64,000 nucleotides of DNA, from NCBI GenBank assembly GCA_018697195.1, contig JAGMWU010000027.1:14560082-14624081 (forward strand), given 5' to 3'. Source of the stretch: Certhia americana (Eukaryota > Chordata > Aves > Passeriformes > Certhiidae). Of the stretch, positions 1 through 12,090 are shown piece after piece (the stretch's first letter is position 1; every line of letters starts with the position of its first letter). The notes under the pieces were generated by a model. The model had not been told where the DNA came from and searched no databases. It saw nothing but the letters and a program-made list of their open reading frames with translations. The position numbers were made by a program, and so were the translations under genes.

Positions 1-1490
1 AAAGTTGAGACTTACTGATCACTCATATTGAGTGCTGTCTGTCTCCCGCCAACCCCATCAACTGGAACTGGAGCATAACTGTTTAGAATTAATGGACTTT
101 CAGACAAAGGTCAGGGAAGATCTAGAGGCGGTACCTTTGCCCTATGGAAGGAAATTATTTATAGATGGGTCTTCAAGAGCAGTGGAGGATATGCAATAAT
201 TGAAATTACAGAAAGGGAAAACATGAAAATTACAGAGAAGGGCAAACTGCTTTCTAATTGGTCACTCAGTGTTGTGAAATCTATGATCTAAAGAGGGGAC
301 TCGATTTATTAGAAGGAGACCAAGGAACAATTTACACCGGCTCGCAATACACTTTTGGAATTGTTCATACTTTTGGAAAGATTTGGGAAGAACGTGGATA
401 TCTGAACTCGAAAGGAAAGAACTTAGTACACACAGAACTGATAAGATCAATATTAGAATCTCTACCTAAACCTGAAGAGATAGTGATGGTACATGTCAAG
501 GGACATCAGAAAGGGGATACTGTCAAAGGAAAAGGGAATCAATTAGCTGATCAAGTATCTAAGGCGGTAGCATTAGACCCAGGGGAGACAGTGAAAGTCC
601 TCAAGCTGAATGAGATGTCAGGTAAAGAAAAGAAAGAGGAACCAGTATTCAGTGAAAAAGAACTAAAAGTAATAAAAGAACTAAAAATGCACCAAGGGGA
701 ACAAGGAGAGTGGTTAGCACCAGATGGGCATAAGTTTTAAAATAAAGTCCTAGCCCGAAAAATATTGACAGAAATACATGAACTAACCCATTGGGGGTCC
801 AAGGGTTATGCGATCACTTCTTAAGGGAAAACCTATGTATTGGAATACATGATTTAGCAAAAGCAGTAACTCAAGGGTGCCTAATTTGCCAAAAAAGTAA
901 ATCAAAAGGTGATGAAGAAGGCCATACCCAGGGGAAGAGAATTGGCCCAGAGGCCATTCCAAAACATCCAATTTGATTTTACTGAATTGCCTCCTGTACA
1001 GAACTACAAACATTTATTAGTAATAGTTGACCACCTTACTCACTGGGTAGAGGCCTTCCCAACTAGAAAAGAGATTGCAGAAGTGGTTGCAAGAATTATC
1101 TTAGAAAACATCATTCCCCGGTATGGGTTAGTGAACAATATTGATTCAGATAGGGGACCACACTTTATTGCCCAAGTATTGCACAAAATAATTGAAGCCT
1201 TAAGGATAAAATGAAGGTTACACACCCCATGGCATCCCCAGAGTTCTAGGAAAGTAGAAAGAATGAATAAAACTCTCAAAAACATGTTAACAAAATTGAT
1301 TGCAGAAACACAAATGAGTTGGCTCAAATGTTTACCCCTTGCCTTTTTATGGATCAGAACCAGACCCCGATCAGACATAGGGGTCTCTCCCTATGAAATG
1401 ATGTTTGGACTCCCTTTCCTAATAACCCCCTATAGTACTGGAAGCTATTTAGAAGGGGAAATAGATACCCAAAAGTATCTGGAATCTACT
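1..1490 (+). pseudogene. pol: Class I ERV pol remnant: RNase H and integrase
   Basis: The window opens inside a retroviral pol. RNase H begins near 155 with a readable FIDGS motif, continues in the frame at 258-740, and includes the HVKGHQKG and NQLADQ motifs. The second catalytic Asp is lost: the usual TDS reads TGS near 340. Integrase follows from about 760. The zinc-binding part is broken by stops. The core is readable at 909-1214 and 1263-1490, with Asp in FDFT, Asp in SDRG and Glu in KVERMN. A TGA interrupts it near 1212. The protein is clearly the same family as the pol at 26291-28900 on the other strand. RT, pro and gag would lie left of the window. No env is recognisable downstream. 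It is non-functional. Confidence 0.85.
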
Positions 1491-2441
1491 TGCCTTAACT
1501 ATATTCCTCCACCCTCCCCTTCAACCAATCTTTTCTCAAACAAACACCATCGGTACCCTGTTCACGAGACTGCTTCCTGACTCCACTTATTGTCCTCTGT
1601 GGGCACAGATGATACAGGATTATTCCAGAACTGTAATTCCCATTGTCGAGACTCCTTGACTTTCCCTCATTGGCCCCTCTGGACATGGATTGCCAAGACC
1701 CCTTCTTGACTTTCCATTACTGCCCCCTCTGGGTGTCCATGTCCTTAATTACCTCTGTGAGAATGTGCAAACCATCTCAACATTCTTCCAAGGAACCTTT
1801 CAGGGATATTTTTGGGATTGCCATCCCTATAGTTGAGACCCCTTCTCGACTTTGCTTTACTGTCCCCTATGAGTGGCCTCTCATGTGTACTCCCCAAAGA
1901 TCCCATTCTACTCACTGATGAAATTTTCAGTGGTCCATCCATGTGGAGTCTTCATGGACCCCACTGGTCCGTCATTCGTCTGTCTCCTGGACAGTCTTGG
2001 GAACCCAATCAATCACCCAGTGCCATCCAGTGCTGAAGGGAGCTGGTCACCTAAACTAGGTGAGACAAATCTCCAGCTTTGCTCGCTGTGTGCCATTCCC
2101 AGACCGTAGAAAGCACCTGAACGAGTCTCCACTGGTATGGAAAATCACACTATGAAAAGCTAGTGTCCATAAAGGAGACAGAGGAGTCCCAAACATTAAT
2201 TCAAAGGGGAATGATAGGAAAAGATGTGTGCTAATGTCTTTATAAACAATTTGATGGGTGAGGGTATGGATGTTAATGTCTTTGAAATGGGTCTTAATGT
2301 CTCTACCAAACACAAGCTTCACAAGCTTGTTACAGAGTACAGACAGTTTGACTCCTGAACTTTAGGGTAATAGACAAATGGGACCACACAAAGTCTACTA
2401 CAGAACCCAGACAGCTTGAGCTTCTGAAGTTTGGGGGGAAA
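1491..2441. other. Decayed stretch between pol remnant and LTR
   Basis: No retroviral env or host protein could be recognised. Short frames on both strands look like chance. The left part holds a degenerate tandem repeat (separate entry). The right end, 2431-2441, is purine-rich (a G run, then AAA) directly before a TG. That fits a polypurine tract next to a 3' LTR. Confidence 0.5.
1565..1875. repeat. Degenerate tandem repeat, units of about 40-60 bp
   Basis: Four imperfect units share the order GAGACTCCTT..., GACTTTCC..., CATTGNCCCCTCTG. They begin near 1565, 1647, 1694 and 1831. Spacing is irregular and divergence is high, so this is an old minisatellite-like array. It may be part of the ERV 3' region. 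Confidence 0.5.
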
Positions 2442-2790
2442 TGATGTGTTCAAGCAGGGGAATATGTGGTAGGCAGTTTGAGGAAGGCTGCGCCTTCCTA
2501 GTACCTCAGCCAATGGGGAAAGAAAAGAGGCCAACATGCGGCTGGCAGTTTAGGATAAGCGATGGCTGTGTCCTCCAAAACCTCGAGAGATAAACCCCAC
2601 AGGGGTATGCCCCAGTGGACTCTCTCTCCCTTTATTTGAACAGAGTTGCAGGACTTCTCTGTCTCCTTTATGAATACTGGCTTTTCACAGCATGATTTTT
2701 CAGCACAATATGTACCCCCCTGTGTAACATATGATACATAACCAATAAAATTAGCTTTAATTCTACCCTGGGTGGGGAAGTAAATATTCA
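2442..2790 (+). mobile_element. Probable 3' LTR of the leftmost ERV
   Basis: A purine run precedes TGATGTG at 2442, and the element ends in ATTCA at 2790. A polyadenylation signal AATAAA is at 2744-2749 on +, placed as expected for R/U5. I found no second copy in the window, so the assignment rests on ends, polypurine tract and poly(A) signal. Confidence 0.6.
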
Positions 2791-2795
2791 TAACC

Positions 2796-3625
2796 TGTGA
2801 GAAATGAGCCTCACTCTTTAAAATTTTTAAAAGTTTAATAAGGGATAAAAGGAACAGTAAACAGCTCTGGGTGCATAACCATAGCTAGAGGCACACTGGC
2901 TAATCATAGCAACTCTTCTTATATACCTTTTCATTGCGTTGATCAAATACATATTCATAAAGATTATACATTTCAAACATTCCTTTGAACTTGTTTACAT
3001 GTTCTGGGAATTCTTTAGCTTGGTTCGACCCAACCGCTGACTCATCTTCTTAGAGTACATGTAATAATGTGGATGTGATTTTGGGAGTCGTGTATGCCAC
3101 TTCCTCACAATGGCTTCCTGTTCCATACTTTCAGCAAGCAACAGTTATTAATAGTTGAAGGGTCAGTGGCAGAGTCCTCCTTACATCCGTTCTATCAATG
3201 TTATCTTACAATGCAGAAGGTTTTAGCTATTTCTGTTACTGTAAGTTCATCACAAGTACTTTAAATCAACATAGCTATTTCTTTCACAAATATATTTGAG
3301 TTATTCTCATTATTGTCAGTTACTTACAAAAATTAAGGCATTAATTATTATTTCACAACTACAGGTACTTCTGCAAAAGTTAACACATAGCATCCACTTT
3401 AATATTTTGCAGAAGCCTGAACTATAATATATGTTTATCACACTAAAATATACAAGTTACACAGGGGCTAGGGCATTGGCCACAAAAGCTGACAAAATAT
3501 ACTATATTAAAAGCAGTAAAAAGTGATTAAAAACTGAATTATATCAAAGTCGTTGTGATTAATAATAATTTGCAAAAGCCAATGCATAATAGTGAAAGCC
3601 AACAACTACATAGTTATTTATAACA
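2796..3625 (-). mobile_element. Solo LTR, 5-bp TSD taacc
   Basis: Ends are TGTGAGAAAT at 2796 and TTATAACA at 3625, flanked by taacc at 2791-2795 and 3626-3630. The start (tgtgagaaatg, then a T-rich stretch and ttaataa) and the end (tttataaca) resemble the LTRs of the 20.9-42.3 kb provirus. It is therefore a relative in - orientation. It landed at the outer edge of the preceding LTR. Confidence 0.85.
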
Positions 3626-3630
3626 TAACC

Positions 3631-4060
3631 CTATTAAGTCTTTGTTCTTCTCGAAGTTCAGGAGTTTAGCACGACCTTGACTGAGCAGCAGTCCATGTAA
3701 ATTAGTAATACATTCTGAAATTGATGATTTCTCCTGTTACTTCCTTATCTACAAGTCTCTGGACCTATCTGCAAGTAGATCCACACAATCTGTTTGTACA
3801 GACAGATTCATCTTAGTCCTTTCAGGACTGAGATAAAAACAGTAGGATCTGTCAAGCTCATGATGCTAGCTGTTTCTTTTCAGTACTACTAGCATTAATA
3901 TTCTGGAATCTACAGCTTTTTTTCAGTTTTAGAATGTCTGCTGTGTTTCTTTCTTGTTTAGCCAGTAACGCTGTCGGGTTTGAAGTGTTTGCAAAGCAGT
4001 GGGATGCAGGCATGTGTTTCTGACACGGAGCCAGTTGCCTTTGGAATCGGGCACCCTGCC
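3631..4060. other. Unique sequence upstream of HOMER1 CpG island
   Basis: No gene, LTR end or repeat was recognised. Composition is AT-rich, rising to GC-rich at the right edge where the CpG island begins. Confidence 0.5.
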
Positions 4061-4467
4061 ATTCCCACACCCGTGGCAGATGGCCAGAAAGTTGTCGCAG
4101 CTGCCTTCCGCGGTGGGCTCCTCTCCATCTTCACACGTAGCTTTCGGGCGCATGAGCTCACACTCCATTTCTTCTGCCGACTCGCAGGGCGCACCGCTGC
4201 TTCCACGGCACCCGGGCTGGCGCCGGGCGCGGCATGGAGCGTGCGCGGCTTTGCCGTGAAGACGGTGCCCGCAGGGGGCGGAGGAGGGAGGAGGCGATCC
4301 GTGTGCCGCCGGCGCCCGTGAGAGGTAGCGCGGAGGTAGCCGCGCCGGGGCGGGCCCCGAACCCTGGCCCCGGCTACCATTCCACATTATAGAAGTGCTT
4401 CCGGTGGCGTGGACCACTCTGACATCATCCTCCGCACCCTGGAAACGTCAGCACCGGGAGCTGTGTG

Positions 4468-4475
4468 TGACGTCA
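4468..4475. promoter_or_regulatory. Consensus CRE (TGACGTCA)
   Basis: A full palindromic cAMP-response element sits about 1.1 kb upstream of the HOMER1 ATG inside the CpG island. A related TGACATCA lies about 50 bp to its left. CREB/ATF binding is inferred from the consensus only. Confidence 0.6.
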
Positions 4476-4654
4476 GTGCGAGGGGAATGCGATGACATGC
4501 TAGTTAAAACTCCCTGGGTGGACGATGGAAACAGAGTGAGCAGGTGCTGTCGTGAGCTGGCTGCTTGTGGCAGCGGACTGTAGGGCCCTGCCCTTCCTAT
4601 CGGGGGAGCGGGACGGAGGCGTGGGCTACAGGCGTGGCGACCGCCCCTGCCCAT

Positions 4655-4660
4655 CACGTG
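4655..4660. promoter_or_regulatory. E-box CACGTG
   Basis: A palindromic CACGTG is in the CpG island, a candidate site for bHLH factors. Short motifs like this also occur by chance in GC-rich DNA. Confidence 0.35.
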
Positions 4661-5580
4661 AGTACGGGCAGGCGAAGGCGTGAGGCGGGGAATGCGAGCG
4701 GGCTGAGGTAGAGGTAGCGGTAGCGGCTCAAGGGTGTTGGAGCAGCCGGCCACCACCTAAAACGGAACTCGCTCTCTCCTTCATTTCGTCCCACCGGTGG
4801 AGCTGGGCCCGCGGTCTCCCCGCAGAGGAGCGCGGGCTGGGCGGCTCCTCCCTCTGGCAGTGAGCGACCCACCGCAGCCCAGGACGATGCTCCCCCGCTC
4901 GTCGCAGAAGGCGTGACGGCGACGAGCTGGCCCGCCGCCGCGGGAAGGCGGAGCGGGGCTTCCCATCTCTGCAGCCGAAGGTGGGCGGATCGGGGGAGCA
5001 CGGCGCCCCGGTGCCCGCGGAGGACGCGCGGCCTCCACTCCCCGCCGCACGGCGAAAGCCCGATGATAGCGCCGGTGCCGTGGCTCTCTTTCTTTTCGTG
5101 AGAATGTGTTGGTGCTCGCCACGCTGCTGGCAGGGATGCTAGGGGGAGCGGCGGCGTGTAGCTCTTCGCTCACCGCCTGCCCCATCCCGCTCTGCCTCTG
5201 AGTCGCAGGGAGCCTTCGGCGGCCACTCACATCCTGGCGAGAAGCGTCGCAGCCTCCGTCTGCCCCTCGAGTAGAAGGCGAGCGTCTCCCCGTCCGTCCG
5301 CAGGAGGGGACCGTCTGCCCCCGGAGCTGCCGCTGTCGTCCACCCGAGAGCCGCACCCGCTGCCTGCGAGGGCCTGGCGAGGCTGACAGCCATGGGAGCC
5401 CGGTTCTCGGGGGGTGCTTCCTAGCGCGCGGGCGGCTCCTCTCGACCCGGCAGCTGTGAGCCTGCGGCGCGGCGACCCCAGCCCTGAGGACTGCAGCCGC
5501 CACGGGGCGACAGAGCTTCTGTTGCGGCGAGGAGCGCCCCGGGGACGTGTCATCGCCAGTGCTCGGCGCTGCCAGCCGCC

Positions 5581-5585
5581 ATGGG
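5581..5585 (+). CDS. HOMER1: HOMER1 coding exon 1 (start codon, Met-Gly)
   Basis: HOMER1 is a postsynaptic scaffold that links group I metabotropic glutamate receptors, IP3 receptors and Shank through its N-terminal EVH1 domain. Only five coding bases lie here, ATGGG, followed at once by a strong donor GTAAGA at 5586. The start has an ideal Kozak context (gccgccATGG). Joining to the acceptor at 55147 restores codon 2 (Gly) and continues into the HOMER1 EVH1 sequence in frame. Vertebrate HOMER1 has this same exon structure, with the first exon encoding only Met-Gly. The 5' UTR lies upstream in the CpG island; its start is not determined. Confidence comes from the exact fit of ATG, donor, acceptor and protein. 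Confidence 0.9.
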
Positions 5586-6256
5586 GTAAGAATGTCGCGG
5601 GCACACCGGGGCGGTGCCGAAGTGGGGGTGGAAGCGGATGCCTGCAAGAACTGTTGCTGTTCAAGCGGGGGTTGCTGAATGTACATGGAGGCGAGTGTCT
5701 TTACTGGCTGGGTGCATAAGGAGCAGGAATCCTGCTGCGATCGATGACCTGATGAAAGAAAAGCGGGGCGCACCGTGATCTGCAGAGGTTTGCCTCTGCC
5801 GTAGCCACATTGGATCGCTGGAAGGGTCGCCTTGGCTTCCAGGTCCCCACCGTGAGGACCTTCTCCATATCTTTTTTTAAGGGTGGTCAGTCCTGAAAAC
5901 TACTGCTTTAAGCTCAGTGTGATAAGGTGAAAAGAGCAACGAAGGCTAGTTTTAACTCTCCTGGAGTCTTCAGAGGATGTAAAACAAGGTGTGAATTTCC
6001 CAATAACATGAAGAAGGCTCTAGAGAAATCTGCTTTACAGCAGGTCCCCCAAGTGAATTGAGATATCCACTTGAGGGTTTAAGGAAATTAGAAAGAATAA
6101 AATCTTTAATATTAACCTGATCACATCTAATTTAATAGCTATAAAAGTAATATAAACCTGTAAAAGCTTTCCATGGCAGTATTCGTAGTAATTTGTATAG
6201 TGAAATGAAAAAATAAACCGTGTGCTTGCCTGATAACCTCTTAATAGAATGGATAC

Positions 6257-6961
6257 TGTGAAAAACGGAATTCACGCTTCAGAATTCTTAAAAGTTTAAT
6301 AATAATAATTATAATAATATATAAAAAAAGACAATATTTCCAGCGCTGGGGTGCCTTCAACGAACAGCCAAAGAGCACACCAAACACTTAAAATCAAAGT
6401 CTCTATATATAGGTACATTGCTGGGATTACATGCATATTCATTAGCCTATACATTATTTAAACATTCTTGAAACTTTTTGATGTTACAGTGGTTCTTTGT
6501 ATTTGATTTTCCCCATCTTTGCTTATCTGTATGGCATCAATAAATTTTATTTCTTCCCGGGATTTCATTCCTGTTGTTTCACACTCCCTTTGATAAAAGA
6601 AAATAATGAGTTCTTCTATCCTCTCTGGTGCTCTGTCTTGTGTCACTGTCATCTTATCACTTGGACTGGTCAATTAATGGATGATCTTATACAGTTCTTT
6701 TAGTTACACAAAAGCTTTCTCACATCTTATGTTTTGTTAAGGTCATGTTACCATTTCTATAAGAGATACATAGATATTATATCTATTGCACTACTATTTC
6801 TAAAAGCAGTACAATACATACTTAAGCTGTGAGATTGTTATATTAACAAGCAACTAAAAGGAGTTATAATGTATACCATATCTAAATATTTATGATCAAT
6901 AACAACATGCAAAATACAATACATAAATGCAAAAGCCAACATTATTTACTCATTTCTAACA
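6257..6961 (-). mobile_element. Solo LTR of the class I type
   Basis: It begins TGTGAAAAACGG and ends CTAACA. The start, with a ttaaaagtttaataat stretch, closely parallels the LTRs at 20938 and 33968, and internal parts match the LTR at 2796. Flanks are atac (6253-6256) and aaac (6962-6965), a 4-bp TSD with one mismatch. Confidence 0.7.
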
Positions 6962-9713
6962 AAACTCATCCATGTTCAAAAGAAACAGAAACACAGTATG
7001 ATTTGGCTAACTGCAAGGTGGAGGCAGACTTCTAATGCGTTAACAAGATGCTGTTTTTCTAAGACGATGACATAGTTCAGAGTATAAAACTTATAACTCA
7101 TGTACTTTGCACTTTCATCATTCAGGAATTCGAATGTGAAATCAATATTGCAATGTGGAATTTAAGTGTGTCTGTTTTCTCAAGCTGTTAAGGACACTTG
7201 TAATTTTCCAATTTATTAACTTCCTTGCATGTAGAGTGGTAACAGCTGAGTCCTTGGCTCTGTCCTAGTCACTGGGGCACACTGTACAAGATGTAGGAAG
7301 GAATGACTTCTTAGGATAGCTTTTATTTTCCTTTTGTTTTCCCTTACATTTGGAAAAAAAAAATTCCAGACAGAATAAACCCGAGTTTGCAGCTAGCTGT
7401 CTGAATAGTCAAGAAAGTGATAACAGGTTTCAAATACATGCCAAAAGGCTAAATGGTGTTATAGTGGCTTTGGGATATATTCTTTAAACTGCTAAGCAGA
7501 CACAGAATTATGTAGCGTCTTAAAATTCAAATAATGGAAAACATGTAATTTATTTAAAATAAGTATTGTGTTTGTAGATATGTCAGTTATGTGTTTTGTA
7601 TTACAAATACAGAAAACTGTTGAAGAGGAGTAAATTTGTACTTTCTACAGAATTAAACAGAGCATTTCTGAAACAAAAACCTGACTTAAAAAAAAAATGT
7701 TCCTTAATTTCTTAATTTCATAAACTCCAGTACTGTTAGTATCTTAGCATGGTAGCTTCTTAATGAAGAGTCCCTGTAGAGGGAGTGGAAATAATTCTAA
7801 ATACTGAAGGGCTATAAAAATATTTGGGGAAAGGATGTAAATTTGGTGTCATTACTCTTAAATAGTATCTTGGAATGTTAAGGTAAAAAAAAAACAACTT
7901 GCAAATATTTTGAAGACTCTTTAGACAATATACACCGGGAAATTGCAATATAACATTCCTTTGCAGACTGTCTTTTAACAAGGTTGTCAAAACCAACATT
8001 GTAGGTATGTGTTACTAATAAGCTCTCTGTTCTCTGAGACTGAGTGAACAAATCCAAGCCAGAGCCAGTGTCAGCTCTGTGAATCTGTGAATAGTATTAG
8101 TTGAGAGTTTTCCTTCAAGGATGATCTGAAGAACATCAGCTAAACTTAATCTAGAAATACTGTTTAGGAAACATTATTACTGTTTACCACATAGTTGTTG
8201 ATCTCACTGGAAACAATTCATCACTGATTTTATGATTTTGTCTGCCTTCTATTACTTTTTAGGTTCCAAAATCTTCATCTGCCTTTATTGCCAAATGCCT
8301 CAGCTTTGTCTCTGGTGCTATATACCTGTGAAATACAGCACTAGTTCTAGCGCCAGCCCTCAGATCTGGGTTCCTTCTTGCTGTGCTAGCTGTGCAGCGA
8401 CACTTGTCAATGCTGTTGAAGGATTTCATTACAGCAACTAAATTGATCTAACTAAACTTTAGAACAGAGGGTGTTGACTTTTGGACAATCTCATGCTTTC
8501 ATGTTAGGAAAAAGCAGGGATTTTGTCTGCCAGTTGTTGAAACGTGCTACTGTCGGTGGTACTTCTACCACCATTGTCTTATGACCCTTGTATCCCACCA
8601 AACAGCATGATTACCATCAGAGAGTTTTCATGTGTTTGCAGGGTACTATTTCTCCCCATCTATGCCTGAGCAACAGCACCCAAGTAGCCCTATCCAATTT
8701 AGCTTAATAAAGAAGAATATACAACTGATCTCATCAATGGTTCCAAGCAGCACTGACTTCTTGTCCTTCTGGACAACCTTTATACCATTCATCCTACATG
8801 CATTACACCTGTGTGCCCTCTCCACCCTTCTGTGATTGGTTCGTCCACCTCAGCATTCCATGTCTTTTTACCTTTAACACTGCTCACCTGTCTTACACAG
8901 CTGTAGCCCATTAGGGATGAGGCTCGACCTCTGCCCCATTCCCAATCACCACAAACTGTGTGCCTACAGCTTAATTCTCATCTTGTTCAGTATCAGTCAG
9001 CATCAGTTGGTCTAATTAGTCATTTGCCAGTAACAGCCCTTCTCACAGACTGAAAATTGTTTTGCAACGGAAACTACTGAGCTTTATATCTCAGAGTCCA
9101 TGAACTAATTTGAGTGTCTTTGAAACATGACAAGGAAAACATGGGAATAGGTTTGCATTCTGGAGGTTGCAGTAGATTGAAAATCATGTTCTGTTGGAGC
9201 TTTCCTCCTCATCCAAGCCTGTGATAAGGAGATGGCTGCTGGGTCCCTTTATCCCTACCCTTGCTTTCCCCCACCTGCCTCCTCTTTTTCCCCACCTCTT
9301 TTTCCCCCAAAGTACCTTTGCCTTCTTGGGAGCCACAGAAAATCGCAGTGCTAAACTACTAAACTACAAGCTGTTTTGTTCAATCAAGAGAGACTTCTAG
9401 CTGAGGTTCAGTATCGCAAGAACAAGTGACTGTTGAGATACTACTTAGATGACAAGATGAAATGCCAGAGCTACAGGTGTCATCATAACGATCTAAATTG
9501 TATTTTATTGCAGAATCCTGTGCCCTGTCATGTTCTTTCTCTGAAGAATGTGCATATATTTTTTTGTTTCAGTTTTTGCTTTTTCTGATTTGCGAGAAAG
9601 CAAAACGTGAGTTTTTGCTGGTGATCTGGACATTGAGCATAACTAGTAAGACCCATCTGATTTCAGTACCTGTCATGCAGTGAAGTTAACACTGACCTAC
9701 TGTTCTGTTTTCG
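6962..9713. other. HOMER1: Unannotated HOMER1 intron DNA
   Basis: AT-rich intronic sequence. I saw no LTR ends, retroviral frames, conserved exon or non-coding RNA. Short open frames lack any recognisable protein. Confidence 0.5.
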
Positions 9714-10744
9714 CATGGCTGGGTTTTGGTAGCAGGGGGGCTACAGGGGTGGCTTCTGTGAGAAGCTGCTAGAAGCTTCTTCTATGTCCAGCACAGCCAA
9801 TCCCTGGTAGCTCCAAGGCTGGGCTAATTAGAAATGGTAGTAACACCTCTGTGATAACATATTTAAGAAGAAAGAAAAACAAAAAATGGTTGCAGCCAGA
9901 GAAGAGCAGGGTGAGGACACATGAGAAGAACAACTGAACAACTATGCAGACACCAAGATCAGTGAAAAAGAAGGGGGAGAAGGTGCTTCAAGCATGAGAA
10001 CTGAGAATCCTCTACAGCCCATGGTGAAGCAGGCTGTCCTACTGCAGCTCATGGAGATCCACCAGAATGCAGAGATCCATCCACAGCCCATGGAAGAGCC
10101 TCATGCTGGAGCAGTGGGATGCCTGAGAGGAGGCTGAGATCTAGTGGGAGGCCCATGGAGAGAAGGGCCCTATTCCCATGCTGGAGCAGCCTTTCCTTGA
10201 AGGACTGCACCCTGTGGAAGAGTCACCCATGCTGTAGCAGTTTTGGGAGGACTGTTGCCTGTGGAATGGACTCACCTTGCAGCAGTTTGCAGAGTTGTTG
10301 TTTGTGAGATGGACTCATGTTGGATAAGTTAGTGGAGAACTATCTCCTGTGGGAGGGACCCCATGGTGCAGCAGGGGAAGGACTCCTCTCCCTGAGCAGC
10401 AGGAGAAACAACAGGTGATGAACTGACCATAGCGCCCATTGCCTGTCTCCTTGCACTGCTGGGGTAAGAGGTAGAGCTGGGAAGGAGGGAGGGGTGAGAG
10501 GAAGGTGTTTGTAAGGATCTTATTTTGCTTCTCATTATCCTGCTCTGATTTTGTTAGTGTAATAAATTCAGTTTATATCTCTAAGTTGAGCCTGTTTTGC
10601 CTGTGATGGTATTTGATGAATGATCTCTCCCAGTCCCTATGTCAACCCATGAACCCTTCATTAAATTTTCTCTCCTCTGTCCAGCTGCAGAAAGGAGTGA
10701 GTGGCTTTGGTGGTTGCTTGGCATCTGGCCTGGGTCAACCCACA
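9714..10744 (+). mobile_element. ERVL-type solo LTR, about 1.03 kb
   Basis: It starts with a decayed TGTGGCTGGGTTTTGGTAGC and ends GGTCAACCCACA. A poly(A) signal AATAAA lies near 10561, followed by the typical R/U5-like tail. Copies of the same family are at 12406 and 52042 (both -) and, partly, at 56399 (+). The family resembles the long ERVL LTRs I know from passerine genomes. No clean TSD was found. Confidence 0.75.
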
Positions 10745-11636
10745 ATACCTCCCAAAATAATTTGTTCCATCAGTCTTGTGAATTTTAAGATAACATGTTA
10801 AAGCCTTCCCTACCAGATGTTAGGCATCTGAAGAGAGGGTAAGACACAAGACAATTCTTGTCTTCTTAGCACTTCTGCACCTTCTGTGCCTGGTGAAGTG
10901 GTGAGTGCCAAAGAGGACTGCGAGGAGGGGGTTCTTAATATAAGATATTGAGGGCAGAGCCTGTTGTCCTGGCGTGTTCAAAGTATGCTAACTGAAAGTG
11001 AACAACTTTATTTTGAATTTTGTGTGTCCTTTTTGCTGTTTGAAGAAATCTGAAAAAAATAGGTCGGTCTTGTCTGTGTAGCATGTTTAACACTTCATGT
11101 GTAATATCTTAGAGTTGTATTTATATGTGTGTGTATATGTATATATGTAAAAAATGCTAATCAGAGCATGTCAAAATGAATGGGACCTTGAGGCCGTGGA
11201 GGCAAGCAGGACAAAAATGAGTATCAGACAAATATTTAGAGGACAGCTGTGTAGGTAACCCTTGTTCCTGCTGTTTTGTAGGATTTCACAGTCAGTGAGA
11301 TGCCTGAACAGAAGTACTGGTGAAATAGATTAGAAAGGTGCATTTTCTTAGAGAGAGGGTGCCAAGGTGGAGTTGGTCAGGTCAAATGAATGACTTGCAA
11401 TGAAGCAAGAAGGTAGGTCTGAGAGAAAGATCAAAGCAAGGTCACTTGGATCCTCGTCTAAGACTCCCTCCACTCTTGGGTACCTAGAGGTGCCAATGCT
11501 AGCAAGTGTCCTCTCCTGCCACCACCATTGTCCTGACAATAAACTCGTTTGGCTTTTCTTGTTCTCTGCAGAGAGTCAGAACCTGGGCACTGATTTGTCC
11601 TGTGCTTTGCAATTCTGACAGCTTCTGTGTTGTTGA
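10745..11636. other. HOMER1: Unannotated HOMER1 intron DNA
   Basis: Nothing recognisable except a short TG/TA-rich simple stretch near 11125-11150. Confidence 0.45.
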
Positions 11637-12090
11637 TGTTACTGAAATTGGTAGAATAAATTCCTTAACACCAATGTAGCATTAAGAAGCAGGCATTCTT
11701 GATTCAGCACTGGATGCACAAAAGGATATTTCCTCCTATTGTGCATATCGAGTACATAAAATCTCCTTTTTATATACTATATTTTACATACATATTCCTT
11801 GGATTTCCTAGAAAAACATACATACAATAGTTTCTCTGAATCCATGAACATATTTTCCCTTCCATTGGCTCATGCTTCTTCCTATCCCAGGGGTCCCTCT
11901 GGTGGTTCTTGGTGGTCACCAACCTCAAAGTTTGATGAACTTGGTGTTACTTCCCAAATATGGAGCTGAGTTGGCATAACTGGTTTGGTTCCCTCTCTGG
12001 AACATTTTATGTCTGGGCTTCCTGAACATTTAGTTGAGATTAGCATATATACAGTGGTTAATTTTTACCCTGAATGGACTATTTTATAGG
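11637..12090 (-). mobile_element. Possible LTR fragment
   Basis: TGTTACTG...AATAAATTCC, and a tail with ACATTTTATG and CCCTCTGGTGGT motifs, look like a decayed LTR read on -. The right boundary and TSD could not be found, so this is tentative. Confidence 0.35.

Larger units (their letters stand above)
4061..5660 (+). promoter_or_regulatory. HOMER1: CpG-island promoter and 5' UTR region of HOMER1
   Basis: About 1.6 kb of GC-rich, CpG-rich sequence ends at the HOMER1 start codon, as expected for a broadly active vertebrate promoter. It contains a perfect CRE (TGACGTCA, 4468-4475), an E-box (CACGTG, 4655-4660) and an ETS-like CTTCCGG near 4398. There is no clear TATA box, so the transcription start cannot be fixed by eye. 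It probably lies between about 4400 and 5300, leaving a long GC-rich 5' UTR. HOMER1 is known for activity-dependent induction in neurons, which fits a CRE. Long open frames on both strands here are a by-product of GC content. Confidence 0.8.

Noticed and set aside
1643..2109. Overlapping short frames downstream of the left pol
   Set aside because: They fall in degenerate tandem repeats and show no similarity to env or host proteins.
4781..5773. 330-residue open frame on the - strand in the CpG island
   Set aside because: It lies antisense to the HOMER1 promoter/first exon in CpG-rich DNA, is Arg/Pro/Gly/Ser-rich without domains, and overlaps other open frames on both strands. Stop codons are rare in such sequence.
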